Shown here piece after piece: positions 9,850-20,593 of a stretch of DNA of 64,000 nucleotides; the first letter of the stretch is position 1; every line of letters begins with the position of its first letter. The notes under the pieces were generated by a model, which did no database searches, was not told the origin of the DNA, and worked only from the letters and a program-made list of their open reading frames with translations. The DNA is from Kangiella koreensis DSM 16069 (GTDB lineage: Bacteria > Pseudomonadota > Gammaproteobacteria > Enterobacterales > Kangiellaceae), in assembly GCF_000024085.1 (NCBI RefSeq), contig NC_013166.1:434001-498000 (forward strand), given 5' to 3'. A program made the translations under genes and the position numbers.

Positions 9850-10698
9850 ATGATTCTGCTAATTGATATAGGTAACTCTCGTAGTAAGTGGGTGCTTACC
9901 AATGAGGCGTCTGGCATTAATTGGCAAGCTTCGGGACAATGGAGTAATCAAGGCTTTTCCGAAGCCCATTGGTTGGCTCGATTTAAAGCGATTAAAGAAA
10001 CAGTGAGCCAAGAGTTTGAAGCTAAGGTTGAAGCCATTGCCATCAGCTGTGTAGCGAATGAAGACGTCTGGAAGTTGCTGCAAAATTATTGTGAGCAGGT
10101 ATTTGAGATGCTCCCCATTTTACCGCAGTCCTCACGAGAGTATCGAAGCCAACAGGGGGGCAGATTATTTAATAGCTATAAAGTCACTGAGGCCTTAGGT
10201 GTTGACCGATGGTTGGCAATGATCGCTGGAACAGAGTTAACAACACAGGCATTTGCTGTTATTGATGCTGGGACAGCTATCACCTTAGATGTGATCGATA
10301 GTAGCGGGCAGCACTTGGGTGGCCATATTATTCCTGGCCACAGGCTGATGCAGTCGAGCCTATTGGGTGATACAGGCCGCATTGCCTGGAGCGCACAGCA
10401 CAACCGAGATGACCAATTGGATAGTGAATGGCTAGCGACTAACACACAGCAGGCAATTGAGCAGGGGACATTGTGTGCCAGTGTCGCTTATTTGGAACAC
10501 CTGATAGACAAATTGTGCCACCAGCTTCAACTGGACGTTGTAATTGTGACCGGGGGCGATGCAGAACAATTAATCAGTTTGCTCAATACAGGTTTCAAAA
10601 AGTATCTTAAATACCAAAAAGATCTGGTTTTACAGGGACTTTTCTATTGGTTCTTGGATAATCTGACTAAAAAAACGGCAGATAAAGCCAATTCATAG
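9850..10698 (+). CDS. coaX: Type III pantothenate kinase
   Basis: The protein has 282 residues from the ATG at 9850. AAGGAG at 9834-9839 is 10 nt upstream, whereas the alternative TTG at 9841 is too close to it. ASKHA-fold motifs are visible: the phosphate loop LIDIGNSRSKW, DRW, DAGTAITLD and TGGDA near the C-terminus. It phosphorylates pantothenate at the start of coenzyme A synthesis, is insensitive to CoA feedback, and usually needs a monovalent cation. In E. coli the unrelated type I kinase CoaA occupies this place next to birA, so this is a non-orthologous replacement at a conserved position. Confidence 0.93.
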   Translation: MILLIDIGNSRSKWVLTNEASGINWQASGQWSNQGFSEAHWLARFKAIKETVSQEFEAKVEAIAISCVANEDVWKLLQNYCEQVFEMLPILPQSSREYRSQQGGRLFNSYKVTEALGVDRWLAMIAGTELTTQAFAVIDAGTAITLDVIDSSGQHLGGHIIPGHRLMQSSLLGDTGRIAWSAQHNRDDQLDSEWLATNTQQAIEQGTLCASVAYLEHLIDKLCHQLQLDVVIVTGGDAEQLISLLNTGFKKYLKYQKDLVLQGLFYWFLDNLTKKTADKANS

Positions 10699-10726
10699 CC
10701 AATTTTAAAAAAATCATAAAAAAGCA

Positions 10727-10755
10727 TTGCCAAACCAAAATGAGGTAGCTAAAAT
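10727..10755 (+). promoter_or_regulatory. Promoter of the tRNA-tuf operon
   Basis: TTGCCA at 10727-10732 and TAAAAT at 10750-10755 are separated by exactly 17 bp and followed by a C-rich discriminator (TCCCGCC). GC-rich discriminators are typical of stringently controlled stable-RNA promoters. The first tRNA begins 39 bp downstream. Confidence 0.75.
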
Positions 10756-10794
10756 TCCCGCCACTTAATGACATGCCCCAGGCATGATGATTAA

Positions 10795-10870
<76 letters not shown>

Positions 10871-10996
10871 TTATTCTTAAGGGTTGCATTGCAACCCTTA
10901 GTATTAAGCAGGTAGAGTAAAGATTACTGCTTGCAATTACTGCAACAAATTGGCATCATGCGCGCTCTTTTGAGCAGACATGTTTGCTCAAGTCCT

Positions 10997-11080
10997 GGAG
11001 GGGTTCCCGAGCGGCCAAAGGGATCAGACTGTAAATCTGACGCGAAAGCTTCGCTGGTTCGAATCCAGCCCCCTCCACCA
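10997..11080 (+). tRNA. tRNA-Tyr (anticodon GTA)
   Basis: A class II tRNA with a long variable arm. The acceptor stem is GGAGGGG/CCCCTCC, the anticodon loop is CTGTAAA (GTA), and CCA is encoded at 11078-11080. It is the counterpart of E. coli tyrU. Confidence 0.96.
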
Positions 11081-11178
11081 TTTTTCACCCGGTCAGCAAT
11101 TCTCATCAGTGACAACTGAGTCAGGGCTGACTGGTAGCGAACGATTGTTCGTATGCTTTATCACAGTGTGGATATAGC

Positions 11179-11252
<74 letters not shown>

Positions 11253-11272
11253 ATTACTGTATCAAACAATTT

Positions 11273-11348
<76 letters not shown>

Positions 11349-11476
11349 GCTTTGCCTGGGTAGCTATATCAAGGCAAACAATAGGGTGCAGGGTGCAGGT
11401 ACGAGTAACGTACGACCCGGTAGACACCCGTTTTAACATTGGAACTTAAAACGCGGATATTCCGGGAGGCTATATA

Positions 11477-12667
11477 ATGGCTAAAGAAAAATTTGAACGT
11501 AACAAACCGCACGTAAACGTCGGCACCATTGGCCACGTTGACCACGGTAAAACGACCCTAACTGCAGCAATCTGTACTGTATTGGCAAAAGTATACGGCG
11601 GTGCCGCTCGAGCTTTCGCAGATATCGATAACGCTCCAGAAGAAAAAGAGCGTGGTATCACGATTTCAACCTCACACGTTGAATACGAAACTCCAGCCCG
11701 TCACTATGCACACGTAGACTGCCCAGGCCACGCTGACTATGTTAAAAACATGATCACCGGTGCTGCACAGATGGACGGCGCGATTTTGGTAGTATCGGCT
11801 GCAGACGGCCCAATGCCACAGACACGTGAGCACATCTTGTTATCACGTCAGGTAGGTGTACCTAAGATCATCGTATTCTTGAACAAATGCGACATGGTCG
11901 ACGACGAAGAGTTGTTAGAGCTTGTCGAGATGGAAGTTCGTGAATTGCTAGACCAATACGAATTCCCAGGCGACGACACGCCAATCATCCGTGGTTCAGC
12001 GTTGAAAGCGTTGGAAGGTGACGAAGGCCCATTAGGTCAAGAAGCTATCGTAGCATTAGGCGAAGCACTAGACACTTACATCCCAGAGCCAGAGCGTGCG
12101 ATTGACAAGCCATTCTTGTTGCCAATCGAAGACGTATTCTCAATCTCAGGTCGTGGTACGGTAGTAACCGGCCGTGTTGAGAGCGGTGTGGTCAAAGTGG
12201 GTGAAGAGATCGAAATCGTTGGTATCAAAGATACAACGAAGACTACGGTAACTGGTGTAGAGATGTTCCGTAAATTGCTTGACCAAGGTGAAGCAGGCGA
12301 CAACGTAGGTGTACTACTACGTGGTACTAAGCGTGATGAAGTTGAGCGTGGTCAGGTATTGGCACACGTTGGCACTATCAACCCGCATACTCGTTTCGAA
12401 GCTGAAGTGTATGTTCTATCAAAAGAAGAAGGTGGTCGTCATACTCCATTCTTCAAAGGCTACCGTCCACAGTTCTACTTCCGTACGACTGACGTAACGG
12501 GTGCTTGTGAACTACCAGAAGGCGTAGAGATGGTTATGCCAGGTGATAACATCAAAATGAACGTAGAGTTGATCGCTCCGATTGCGATGGACGAAGGTTT
12601 GCGCTTTGCGATCCGTGAAGGCGGTCGTACAGTAGGCGCTGGTGTTGTTGCTAAAATTCTTGAATAA
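11477..12667 (+). CDS. tufB: Elongation factor Tu (first copy, tRNA-linked)
   Basis: EF-Tu carries aminoacyl-tRNA to the ribosomal A site as a GTP complex. The 396-residue protein shows G1 GHVDHGKT at 19-26, switch I RGITI at 59-63, G3 DCPGH at 81-85, G4 NKCD at 136-139 and G5 SALK, then the two beta-barrel domains. A GGGAGG site precedes the ATG. By position behind the four tRNAs it corresponds to tufB. Its protein is identical to the second copy at 28274, and by eye the genes differ only at 11527, 12130 and 12136, all third codon positions. That implies continuing gene conversion. Confidence 0.97.
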   Translation: MAKEKFERNKPHVNVGTIGHVDHGKTTLTAAICTVLAKVYGGAARAFADIDNAPEEKERGITISTSHVEYETPARHYAHVDCPGHADYVKNMITGAAQMDGAILVVSAADGPMPQTREHILLSRQVGVPKIIVFLNKCDMVDDEELLELVEMEVRELLDQYEFPGDDTPIIRGSALKALEGDEGPLGQEAIVALGEALDTYIPEPERAIDKPFLLPIEDVFSISGRGTVVTGRVESGVVKVGEEIEIVGIKDTTKTTVTGVEMFRKLLDQGEAGDNVGVLLRGTKRDEVERGQVLAHVGTINPHTRFEAEVYVLSKEEGGRHTPFFKGYRPQFYFRTTDVTGACELPEGVEMVMPGDNIKMNVELIAPIAMDEGLRFAIREGGRTVGAGVVAKILE

Positions 12668-12684
12668 TCAATTGCAATTCAAAT

Positions 12685-12717
12685 AAGGCAGGGTATAATT
12701 CCCTGCCTTAATTTTTG
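12685..12717 (+). terminator. Terminator after the first tuf gene
   Basis: AAGGCAGGG at 12685-12693 pairs with CCCTGCCTT at 12701-12709 and is followed by AATTTTT. It lies between tuf and tRNA-Trp, so the downstream genes may depend on read-through or on their own promoter. Confidence 0.75.
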
Positions 12718-12729
12718 ACAATCAGTTTT

Positions 12730-12805
12730 AGGCCAGTAGTTCAATTGGTAGAGCGTCGGTCTCCAAAACCGAAAGTTGGGGGTTCGAGTCCCTCCTGGCC
12801 TGCCA
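12730..12805 (+). tRNA. tRNA-Trp (anticodon CCA)
   Basis: Acceptor stem AGGCCAG/CTGGCCT, discriminator G, anticodon loop CTCCAAA (CCA), and the 3' CCA encoded at 12803-12805. It lies between tuf and secE, an arrangement known in several bacteria, whereas E. coli has its Trp tRNA in an rRNA operon. Confidence 0.96.
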
Positions 12806-12854
12806 CTTTCTCTATTGTAATGAGTTTAAGTGGCTGATAATAAAGGTTTATTTC

Positions 12855-13226
12855 ATGAGCGCACAGGCGACAAATACAGGTTCTAAATTAGACGGTTTGA
12901 AGTGGTTCTTTGCTTTTGCATTAATCGCGGCAGGGATTTATGGCTTCAATTATTTGTCTGAAGAGTCAATTTTAATTCGCACAGCCGTAGTTCTAGTGTC
13001 AGTGATTCTAGCAATTGTTGCTGCTATGGCAACTGCAAAGGGTCAGGCGTTTTGGAAGTTTGCTCGTGAAGCGCGCACTGAGCTGCGCAAAGTTATTTGG
13101 CCAACGTCGAACGAGACAGTAAAGACAACTATTATGGTAATCATCATGGTTATCATTCTCGGTTTGTTTTTAGCCTTGATTGATTGGCTCATAAATAGCT
13201 TCTTAATTAGTCCGATTATCGGCTAG
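12855..13226 (+). CDS. secE: Preprotein translocase subunit SecE
   Basis: SecE clamps and stabilises the SecY channel in the inner membrane. At 123 residues it is the three-helix form, with hydrophobic segments near 14-33, 37-60 and 93-118. The conserved amphipathic region [17 protein letters not shown] precedes the essential last helix. It is the first protein gene after tRNA-Trp and is followed 10 bp later by nusG, the usual pairing. Confidence 0.96.
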   Translation: MSAQATNTGSKLDGLKWFFAFALIAAGIYGFNYLSEESILIRTAVVLVSVILAIVAAMATAKGQAFWKFAREARTELRKVIWPTSNETVKTTIMVIIMVIILGLFLALIDWLINSFLISPIIG

Positions 13227-13236
13227 GAGTTCTTGC

Positions 13237-13770
13237 ATGGCACTACGTTGGTACGTTGTACAAGCCTTTTCAGGCTATGAAAACAAAGTAAAAACCATGC
13301 TGGAAGAGCGTATCCAGTTAGCGGGTTTAGAAGACAAGTTTGGCGAAGTTCTTGTTCCTACTGAAGAAGTGGTTGAAATGAGAGCTGGTCAAAAGAGACG
13401 TAGTGAGCGCAAGTTCTTCCCAGGTTATGTATTAGTTCAGATGGATATGGACGAAGAATCATGGCAAGTAGTTCGAAATACTCCACGAGTCATGGGCTTT
13501 ATCGGCGGTACTTCAGATCGCCCAGCTCCAATTAGTGAGAAAGAAGCCAATGCGATCTTGAATCGTATAGAAGACAGTGGCGATAAACCGAAGCCAAAAG
13601 TTTTGTTTGAACCCGGCGAAATGGTGCGGGTTACTGATGGTCCGTTCGCGGACTTTAACGGTGTTGTAGAGTCTGTAAACTACGAGAAAAGCCGTTTACA
13701 AGTGTCTGTCTCTATCTTTGGACGCTCAACTCCTGTAGAATTGGAGTTCAGCCAAGTCGAAAAAGGCTAG
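13237..13770 (+). CDS. nusG: Transcription termination/antitermination factor NusG
   Basis: NusG binds the RNA polymerase clamp, speeds elongation and links polymerase to Rho or to ribosomal protein S10. The 177-residue protein has the NGN domain ([14 protein letters not shown] at the start, [10 protein letters not shown] near residue 65) and a C-terminal KOW domain ([16 protein letters not shown]). Length is close to the E. coli 181 residues. The start ATG follows AGGAG by 7 nt, and the gene sits directly behind secE in one transcription unit. Confidence 0.97.
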   Translation: MALRWYVVQAFSGYENKVKTMLEERIQLAGLEDKFGEVLVPTEEVVEMRAGQKRRSERKFFPGYVLVQMDMDEESWQVVRNTPRVMGFIGGTSDRPAPISEKEANAILNRIEDSGDKPKPKVLFEPGEMVRVTDGPFADFNGVVESVNYEKSRLQVSVSIFGRSTPVELEFSQVEKG

Positions 13771-13796
13771 GCAGCAAAACGAATTCAGCGTATCTC

Positions 13797-13890
13797 TGTT
13801 TGGGAAACCAACACGGGGAGCGCTTTATTGTCTTTGTAAAAAAGATATTTTTGTTAAAACGGGGAGCTAGTTAAAGCTAGCGTTTGAACC
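13797..13890 (+). promoter_or_regulatory. rplK leader, candidate L1 autoregulatory site
   Basis: The 136-bp gap between nusG and rplK contains the 9-mer ACGGGGAGC twice (13813-13821 and 13859-13867), the second next to a short GCTA/TAGC hairpin. In enterobacteria, L1 represses the L11-L1 mRNA by binding a leader that mimics its rRNA site. The place fits; assignment of these repeats to L1 is inference. Confidence 0.4.
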
Positions 13891-13906
13891 CACATAGAGG
13901 TGAAAC

Positions 13907-14335
13907 ATGGCTAAGAAAGTCGAAGCTTATATTAAGCTACAAGTAGCAGCCGGTATGGCTAATCCTAGTCCACCAGTTGGCCCAGCTTTGGGTCAGCATG
14001 GTGTGAACATCATGGAATTCTGTAAAGCTTTTAACGCGCAAACAGAAAAACTGGAAAAAGGTCTTCCGACTCCAGTAGTAATCACTGTTTATAATGATCG
14101 TAGCTTTACATTCATTACTAAAACTCCTCCAGCGTCTGTTCTAATCAAAAAAGCATTAGGCCTCAAGTCTGGTAGTGCAACTCCTAATACTAAGAAAGTG
14201 GGTAAAATTACTCGCGCTCAGTTAGAAGAGATTGCTACAACTAAAGAGCCTGATTTAACTGCTGCGGATATGGATGCAGCCGTTAAGACAATCGCTGGCA
14301 CAGCACGCTCAATGGGCGTCGACGTAGAGGGTTAA
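13907..14335 (+). CDS. rplK: 50S ribosomal protein L11
   Basis: L11 forms the base of the GTPase-associated centre with 23S rRNA and is needed for RelA activation. It has 142 residues, the same as E. coli. The N-terminal [11 protein letters not shown] segment (thiostrepton-contact region) and the C-terminal rRNA-binding domain with [10 protein letters not shown] are intact. AGAGGTGA precedes the ATG. It is followed by rplA after 4 bp, so the pair is almost certainly co-translated. Confidence 0.98.
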   Translation: MAKKVEAYIKLQVAAGMANPSPPVGPALGQHGVNIMEFCKAFNAQTEKLEKGLPTPVVITVYNDRSFTFITKTPPASVLIKKALGLKSGSATPNTKKVGKITRAQLEEIATTKEPDLTAADMDAAVKTIAGTARSMGVDVEG

Positions 14336-14339
14336 GGTA

Positions 14340-15035
14340 ATGGCTAAAATTTCAAAACGTATTCGCGCTATCAACGAAAAAGTTGCTGGTCGCACAGTCT
14401 TTTCAGCTGAAGAAGCTATTCAGTTGTTAAAAGAAGTTTCTACTGTCAAGTTCGACGAAAGTCTTGAGGTTGCAATTAACCTTGGTATCGACCCACGTAA
14501 ATCTGATCAGGTTGTTCGTGGCGCTACCGTTCTTCCAAATGGTACAGGTAAAGACGTTCGCGTTGCTGTATTCACAAATAATGTGGATGAGGCAAAAGCT
14601 GCGGGTGCAGATATTGCCGGTATGGAAGATTTAGCTGAAGAAGTTAAGAAAGGTAACTTGGACTTTGACGTTGTAATTGCTAGTCCAGACGCAATGCGTG
14701 TGGTTGGTCAATTAGGTCAGATTTTAGGTCCTCGTGGCTTAATGCCAAACCCAAAAGTGGGTACGGTAACACCTGACGTTGCAACTGCAGTTAAAAACGC
14801 CAAAGCTGGTCAGGTTCAATACCGTGCAGATAAAAACGGTATCGTTCACGCTGCAATTGGTAAAGTAACATTTGAAAGCAATGCGCTTCTAGAAAACTTA
14901 ACCAGTTTACTAATCGCATTGAAAAAAGCTAAACCCGCTTCATCAAAAGGCACCTATATGAAGAAGATTTCTCTTTCTTCAACTATGGGTCCTGGTTTAG
15001 CAATCGATCAGTCGAGCTTATCGCTTAAGGACTGA
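14340..15035 (+). CDS. rplA: 50S ribosomal protein L1
   Basis: L1 builds the mobile stalk beside the E site and helps release deacylated tRNA. The 231-residue protein shows the family signature around [18 protein letters not shown] and the C-terminal segment [17 protein letters not shown]. In well-studied relatives it also represses its own operon by binding the rplK leader. The next gene, rplJ, is 260 bp away behind a structured leader. Confidence 0.98.
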   Translation: MAKISKRIRAINEKVAGRTVFSAEEAIQLLKEVSTVKFDESLEVAINLGIDPRKSDQVVRGATVLPNGTGKDVRVAVFTNNVDEAKAAGADIAGMEDLAEEVKKGNLDFDVVIASPDAMRVVGQLGQILGPRGLMPNPKVGTVTPDVATAVKNAKAGQVQYRADKNGIVHAAIGKVTFESNALLENLTSLLIALKKAKPASSKGTYMKKISLSSTMGPGLAIDQSSLSLKD

Positions 15036-15048
15036 TTATAAAGGCTTT

Positions 15049-15175
15049 GGGTTTCCTGGGGTGTGAAAGCAATTCAGGGAACCGTCAAAGACCGTAGGTA
15101 CTGGTGAATCGCTTATCTCAGTAGATATAGAGATTACGACCAACTGGTTTAATGATTGCCTACGCAGACGGTGAG
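15049..15175 (+). promoter_or_regulatory. L10-type autoregulatory leader upstream of rplJ
   Basis: This resembles the E. coli rplJ leader closely. A first hairpin pairs GGTTTCCTG (15049-15057) with CAGGGAACC (15074-15082). The next arm holds ACCGTCAAAGACCGTAGG (15081-15098), whose two halves pair with GACGGT (15167-15172) and CCTACG (15159-15164). In E. coli the L10-L7/L12 complex binds this kink-turn structure and blocks rplJL translation. The remaining 120 nt to rplJ contain only the ribosome-binding site and a short GATAAGG/CCTTATC stem at 15221-15239. Confidence 0.85.
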
Positions 15176-15295
15176 ACCTTGATGAAACTTTTTAAGTGGA
15201 ATCGTTCACCGTAACTCAAAGGATAAGGCTTGCCTTATCAAACGTAAAACTCGACCGGAGCGAAAGCAAAGGTTCGAAAAACTGGAGGTGAACTA

Positions 15296-15823
15296 GTGGC
15301 ACTTAGACTTGAAGGCAAAAAGGCGATTGTTACTGAAGTAAATACAGTAGCAAAAGACGCCCTTTCAGCCGTAGTAGCTGAGTACCGCGGTTTAACAGTA
15401 GAGCAAATGACTGCGCTTCGTGTGAAAGCACGTGAAAGCAATGTTTATGTGCGCGTTATTCGTAACACGCTAGCTCGTCGTGCTGTTGAAGAGACTGAGT
15501 TCGCTTGTATGCAAGATGCATTAACTGGTCCTTTGGTTTATGCGTTCTCTATCGATGCACCTGGTGCAGCGGCGCGTCTATTTAAAGACTTCGCAAAAGA
15601 GAACAAACAACTTGAAGTAACTGGTATTGCTATTGGTGGTGAGTTACATGGCCCTGAGCGTCTTGACGCTGTGGCTGCCTTGCCAACAAGAGACGAAGCA
15701 CTTGCTACATTGATGATGGTTATGAACGCACCTATCACTAAACTTGCTCGTACTTTCAAAGAAGTACCGACCAAGGTTACTCGTGTGGTTGCTGCAGTTC
15801 GCGATCAAAAACAAGCGGCCTAA
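15296..15823 (+). CDS. rplJ: 50S ribosomal protein L10
   Basis: L10 anchors the L7/L12 dimers to the ribosome. The 175-residue protein starts with GTG at 15296, 7 nt after GGAGG, and opens with [15 protein letters not shown]. The rRNA-binding N-terminal domain ([22 protein letters not shown]) is followed by the C-terminal helix that holds L7/L12. It is translated together with rplL, 79 bp downstream, under control of the leader at 15049-15175. Confidence 0.97.
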   Translation: MALRLEGKKAIVTEVNTVAKDALSAVVAEYRGLTVEQMTALRVKARESNVYVRVIRNTLARRAVEETEFACMQDALTGPLVYAFSIDAPGAAARLFKDFAKENKQLEVTGIAIGGELHGPERLDAVAALPTRDEALATLMMVMNAPITKLARTFKEVPTKVTRVVAAVRDQKQAA

Positions 15824-15902
15824 GACTCTATAGTTCGAGATCTGTTTAACCGTAGTTTTAACATTTTGTTAATTTTAAATTTAAATACCCAGGAGACTAG
15901 AA

Positions 15903-16280
15903 ATGGCTCTATCTAAAGATGATATCTTGAACGCTATTGCTGAAATGAGCGTAATGGAAGTTGTTGAACTTGTTGAAGCAATGGAAGAAAAATTCGGTGT
16001 TTCTGCTGCCGCTGCTGTTGCAGTAGCTGGCCCAGCTGCTGGCGGTGACGCTGGTGCAGCTGCAGAGCAAACTGAGTTTGACGTTGTAATGAAAAGCTTT
16101 GGCGGTAACAAAGTAGCTGTAATTAAAGCTATCCGCGGCATCACTGGTCTTGGCTTGAAAGAAGCTAAAGACATGGTTGAAGGCGCTCCTGTTGCTGTTA
16201 AAGAAGGTGTTGAGAAAGCTGAAGCAGAAGACATCAAGAAGCAATTGGAAGAAGCTGGCGCAGAAGTTGAAGTCAAGTAA
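15903..16280 (+). CDS. rplL: 50S ribosomal protein L7/L12
   Basis: L7/L12 recruits and stimulates translational GTPases. The 125-residue protein has an N-terminal dimerisation domain, an Ala/Gly-rich hinge ([18 protein letters not shown], residues ~38-55) and the compact C-terminal domain with [20 protein letters not shown]. The strong CAGGAGACTAGAA site before its ATG fits its need for several copies per ribosome. An attenuator follows before rpoB. Confidence 0.98.
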   Translation: MALSKDDILNAIAEMSVMEVVELVEAMEEKFGVSAAAAVAVAGPAAGGDAGAAAEQTEFDVVMKSFGGNKVAVIKAIRGITGLGLKEAKDMVEGAPVAVKEGVEKAEAEDIKKQLEEAGAEVEVK

Positions 16281-16326
16281 TAAGTCTATTACTTGGTGTC
16301 AGTTTCGACAGCAAACAGTCCAAAAT

Positions 16327-16368
16327 GGCTGGTGACTTTGTCACCGGCCTTTTTGCCGTTTTAACGGC
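16327..16368 (+). terminator. Attenuator between rplL and rpoB
   Basis: GGCTGGTGAC pairs with GTCACCGGCC (16327-16349, loop TTT) and is followed by TTTTT. A second hairpin, GCCGTT/AACGGC at 16355-16368, is adjacent. E. coli has a partial terminator at the same place that reduces polymerase-subunit expression relative to ribosomal proteins. Confidence 0.8.
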
Positions 16369-16447
16369 AAGTGGTTAAGAGCCACACTTAGTAGAAATTT
16401 CTACGCAATATATCACTGGTTAAAAGCTAGCTAGCCGAGGAACCCGC

Positions 16448-19400
16448 ATGGCATATTCATACACTGAGAAAAAGCGAATCCGTAAGGATTTTGGTCGACG
16501 TTCCAATATTCTCGATGTGCCTTATCTTTTGGCAATCCAAAAAGATTCATACCGTGAATTTCTTGAGCCAAGAGGCGATGAAGATTCAGGTTTGGACTCA
16601 GCGTTCAAGTCTATTTTCGCAATTGAAAGTTATTCAGGTAACGCCGCATTAGAATACGTCGGATATTCATTGGGCGAACCTGTCTTTAATGTTAAAGAAT
16701 GTCAAATTCGTGGCATAACCTATGCTGCACCACTTCGCGTCAAAATTCGCTTGGTCATCTATGATAAAGACTCTAAGACCAAAAAAGTAAAAGATATTCG
16801 CGAACAAGAAGTATTCATGGGTGAACTACCGTTAATGACAGAAAACGGTACCTTCGTAATTAACGGTACTGAGCGTGTTATTGTGTCTCAGTTACACCGT
16901 AGTCCTGGTGTGTTCTTCGACTCAGATCGAGGTAAAACACACAGCTCAGGTAAGCTACTTTATCAAGCTCGCGTTATACCTTACCGTGGTTCATGGTTGG
17001 ATTTCGAATTTGATCCAAAAGATATGCTTTATGTGCGAATCGACCGTCGCCGTAAACTGCCTGCTTCGATTATTCTTCGTTCTTTGGGTTACAACACCCA
17101 GGACATGCTTGACATGTTCTTCGAGCGTAATAATTTCTACATCACTAAGAAAGGCGAGGTTCAGCTTGAGCTGATCCCATCACGCTTACGTGGTGAAACG
17201 GCTACTTTTGAAATCAAAGCTAAGGGTAAAGTTGTTGTAGAAGAAGGTCGTCGTATTACACCTCGACATATTGCACAACTTGAAAAAGCTGGTGTTAAAA
17301 AGCTAGACGTTCCAACGGAGTATATCTACGGCCGCGCATTAGCTACTGACATTATCGATAAAGAGTCGGGCGAAATTATTGCTGAAGCAAACGCAGAGAT
17401 TACCGAAGAAATTCTAGAAAAGATGATTGAGTCTGGTGTAACTGAAGTTCCTACACTTTACACCAACGATCTCGATCATGGCCCATATATGTCAGATACA
17501 TTGCGTATCGACTCAACCCGTACTCCACTTGAGGCGAAAGTTGAAATCTATCGCATGATGCGTCCTGGCGAACCGCCAACGCAAGATGCGGCAGAAGCAT
17601 TATTTGAAAACCTATTCTTCAACCTTGAGCGTTATGACCTATCTCGCGTTGGTCGTATGAAGTTCAATCGTCGCGTTGGTCGTGATGAGATTGAAGGTGA
17701 GGGAACACTTTCCAACCAAGATATTATTGATGTCATTAAAACATTGATCGAAATTCGTAACGGTAGTGGTACAGTAGATGATATTGACCACTTAGGTAAC
17801 CGTCGTATTCGTTGTGTTGGCGAAATGGCAGAAAACCAATTCCGTGTTGGTTTAGTTCGTGTTGAGCGTGCTGTTAAAGAACGTCTGTCCCAAGCAGAAA
17901 GTGAAAACTTGATGCCGCAAGACCTTATCAACGCAAAACCAGTTTCTGCTGCAGTTAAAGAATTCTTTGGCTCAAGTCAGTTGTCTCAGTTTATGGATCA
18001 AAATAATCCATTATCTGAAATTACTCACAAACGTCGAGTTTCGGCATTAGGCCCTGGTGGTTTGACGCGTGAGCGCGCGGGCTTTGAGGTTCGTGACGTA
18101 CACCCAACTCACTATGGTCGTGTGTGTCCGATTGAAACACCGGAAGGTCCAAACATTGGTTTGATTAACTCTTTGGCATGTTATGCCAGAACCAACCAGT
18201 ATGGTTTCCTTGAAACACCATATCGTCGTGTTGCTGATGGTAAGCCTACTGCCGATGTGGATTATTTGTCTGCGATTGATGAAGGCAAATTTGTCATTGC
18301 ACAGGCAAACGCCAACCTGGATAAGAACGGAACCTTCTCAGATGATTTGGTACCTTCTCGATTCCAGGGTGAGTTTATGTTGGCCACGCCAGATCAGGTT
18401 CAATATATGGATGTTTCACCGCAGCAGATCGTATCAGTTGCAGCGAGTATGATTCCATTCCTTGAGCACGATGATGCGAACCGTGCATTAATGGGTTCAA
18501 ACATGCAGCGTCAGGCAGTTCCAACTTTGCGTGCTGAAAAACCACTTGTTGGTACCGGCATGGAAAGAACAGTAGCTGTCGATTCAGGTGTGGTTGTAGC
18601 AGCAAAGCGCGGTGGTGTTGTTGATCAAGTCGATGCCAGCCGAGTAGTAATTCGTGTAAATGAAGATGAAGTGGGTGATAACGACTCAGGTGTAGATATT
18701 TACAACTTCACCAAGTACACGCGCTCAAACCAAAACACTTGTATCAATCAGCGTCCAATCGTTAAGCAAGGCGACATCGTTGCTCGCGGTGACGTTCTGG
18801 CTGATGGCCCATCTACAGACTTGGGTGAGTTAGCGCTTGGTCAGAATATGCGCGTAGCATTTATGCCTTGGAATGGTTACAACTTTGAGGATTCGATCCT
18901 TATCTCAGAGAATGTGGTGCAGGAAGATCGCTTCACCAGTATCCATATTCAGGAATTAACCTGTATCTCTCGTGATACTAAGTTGGGACCTGAAGAAATT
19001 ACAGCTGATATTCCAAACGTTGGCGAAAGCGCACTAAGCAAACTGGATGAATCAGGTATTGTTTATATAGGTGCTGAAGTAAAACCAGGCGATATTCTGG
19101 TTGGTAAAGTAACACCAAAAGGCGAAACGCAATTAACTCCAGAAGAGAAGTTATTGAGAGCCATCTTTGGTGAGAAAGCTTCAGACGTTAAAGATACTTC
19201 GTTGCGCGTCGGTACCTCAACTCACGGAACGGTTATTGACGTTCAAGTCTTTACTCGTGACGGCGTTGAGAAAGATGCTCGTGCAAAAGAAATCGAGAAT
19301 GCTGAAGTCGCTAGCGCTAAGAAAGATTTAAATGATGAGTTCCGTATCTTGGCAGATAGTATTTACCAGCGTGCGCGTAACCTTGTTATGGGTTGTGTTG

Positions 19401-20515
19401 GTGAGAAGGGGCCAAATAAATTCAAGAAAGGCAGCAAAATCACTGTTGACTACTTGGATGAGCTTGAGCCTTCACAGTATCTAGAAATTCAGTTGCGAGT
19501 TGAGGAAAAACAACAAGCCCTTGAAAGTCTGGCTAACTATCTTGCTGAACAGCGCAAAGAGTATGACAAGAAGTTTGAAGTCCAGAAGCTTAAAATCACT
19601 CAAGGTGATGATTTGGCTCCAGGCGTTCAGAAAATCGTTAAAGTTTACTTGGCGGTTAAACGTCGTATTCAGCCTGGTGACAAGATGGCGGGGCGTCACG
19701 GTAACAAAGGTGTTATTTCAACTATTGTTCCGATTGAAGATATGCCATATGACGAAAATGGTGAGCCAGTGGATATCGTATTGAACCCGCTGGGCGTACC
19801 TTCACGTATGAACATCGGTCAGATTCTTGAAACCCACTTAGGCTGGGCCGCAAAAGGTGTCGGCACTAAAATTGGTGAGTTGTTGGATACTGGCAAAGCA
19901 CCTAAGACTGTTCGCACATTCTTGAATAAAGTTTATAACCATCGTGATGACAAGACTGTTGATTTGTCAGAAATGACGGATGATGAAGTTATGACAATGG
20001 CTGGTAACCTTCGTTTTGGCGTGCCAATGGGCACACCAGTATTCGATGGTGCAACGGAAGAAGACATTCATGCAATGTTTGATTTGGCTGAGTTACCTAA
20101 ATCAGGCCAAACCTGGTTGTACGATGGACGAACTGGTGATCGCTTCGAGCGTCCAGTGACCGTTGGTTATATGTATATGCTGAAGCTGAATCACTTGGTT
20201 GATGACAAGATGCACGCCCGTTCTACCGGTTCGTACAGCTTGGTTACACAGCAACCACTAGGCGGTAAAGCGCAATTCGGTGGTCAACGTTTCGGTGAGA
20301 TGGAGGTGTGGGCACTGGAAGCTTACGGTGCTGCTTATACCTTGCAAGAGATGCTCACAGTTAAATCGGATGATGTGAATGGTCGTACCCGCATGTATAA
20401 AAACATTGTGGATGGTGATCATCGCATGGAGCCGGGTATGCCAGAGTCATTCAACGTATTGACTAAGGAAATCCGCTCATTAGCGATTAACATTGAGCTT
20501 GAGCACGAAGATTAA
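16448..20515 (+). CDS. rpoB: DNA-directed RNA polymerase subunit beta
   Basis: The beta subunit forms one pincer and much of the active site of RNA polymerase. The 1355-residue length is close to the E. coli 1342. The rifampicin pocket at about 508-540 contains [19 protein letters not shown]; the residues at 517 (Asp), 527 (His) and 532 (Ser) are the sensitive-type ones, each one position later than in E. coli. The C-terminal clamp segment ([20 protein letters not shown]) is present. GAGGAACCCGC precedes the ATG, and rpoC follows 78 bp later. Confidence 0.99.
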   Translation: MAYSYTEKKRIRKDFGRRSNILDVPYLLAIQKDSYREFLEPRGDEDSGLDSAFKSIFAIESYSGNAALEYVGYSLGEPVFNVKECQIRGITYAAPLRVKIRLVIYDKDSKTKKVKDIREQEVFMGELPLMTENGTFVINGTERVIVSQLHRSPGVFFDSDRGKTHSSGKLLYQARVIPYRGSWLDFEFDPKDMLYVRIDRRRKLPASIILRSLGYNTQDMLDMFFERNNFYITKKGEVQLELIPSRLRGETATFEIKAKGKVVVEEGRRITPRHIAQLEKAGVKKLDVPTEYIYGRALATDIIDKESGEIIAEANAEITEEILEKMIESGVTEVPTLYTNDLDHGPYMSDTLRIDSTRTPLEAKVEIYRMMRPGEPPTQDAAEALFENLFFNLERYDLSRVGRMKFNRRVGRDEIEGEGTLSNQDIIDVIKTLIEIRNGSGTVDDIDHLGNRRIRCVGEMAENQFRVGLVRVERAVKERLSQAESENLMPQDLINAKPVSAAVKEFFGSSQLSQFMDQNNPLSEITHKRRVSALGPGGLTRERAGFEVRDVHPTHYGRVCPIETPEGPNIGLINSLACYARTNQYGFLETPYRRVADGKPTADVDYLSAIDEGKFVIAQANANLDKNGTFSDDLVPSRFQGEFMLATPDQVQYMDVSPQQIVSVAASMIPFLEHDDANRALMGSNMQRQAVPTLRAEKPLVGTGMERTVAVDSGVVVAAKRGGVVDQVDASRVVIRVNEDEVGDNDSGVDIYNFTKYTRSNQNTCINQRPIVKQGDIVARGDVLADGPSTDLGELALGQNMRVAFMPWNGYNFEDSILISENVVQEDRFTSIHIQELTCISRDTKLGPEEITADIPNVGESALSKLDESGIVYIGAEVKPGDILVGKVTPKGETQLTPEEKLLRAIFGEKASDVKDTSLRVGTSTHGTVIDVQVFTRDGVEKDARAKEIENAEVASAKKDLNDEFRILADSIYQRARNLVMGCVGEKGPNKFKKGSKITVDYLDELEPSQYLEIQLRVEEKQQALESLANYLAEQRKEYDKKFEVQKLKITQGDDLAPGVQKIVKVYLAVKRRIQPGDKMAGRHGNKGVISTIVPIEDMPYDENGEPVDIVLNPLGVPSRMNIGQILETHLGWAAKGVGTKIGELLDTGKAPKTVRTFLNKVYNHRDDKTVDLSEMTDDEVMTMAGNLRFGVPMGTPVFDGATEEDIHAMFDLAELPKSGQTWLYDGRTGDRFERPVTVGYMYMLKLNHLVDDKMHARSTGSYSLVTQQPLGGKAQFGGQRFGEMEVWALEAYGAAYTLQEMLTVKSDDVNGRTRMYKNIVDGDHRMEPGMPESFNVLTKEIRSLAINIELEHED

Positions 20516-20593
20516 GCACTGGCGACTCCATCGGCTCCACAGTAACTGTGGAGCCATTAGGGTAAAGGTTTTAACTCCATCAGGAGAGCGATT

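Noticed and set aside
10924..11177. Three overlapping short ORFs on both strands
   Set aside because: They run through the tRNA-Tyr gene and spacer; open frames across tRNA genes are chance.
12076..12303. Antisense ORF that recurs in both tuf genes
   Set aside because: The recurrence only reflects that the two tuf genes are nearly identical.
12715..12743. TTGACA at 12715 as -35 of a tRNA-Trp promoter
   Set aside because: The matching -10 would fall inside the tRNA and does not resemble TATAAT.
15881..16276. Minus-strand ORFs of 111 and 131 residues opposite rplL
   Set aside because: They arise from strong codon bias of rplL; composition (Ser/Ala/Thr-rich, Asn/Ser/Phe-rich) is antisense artefact.
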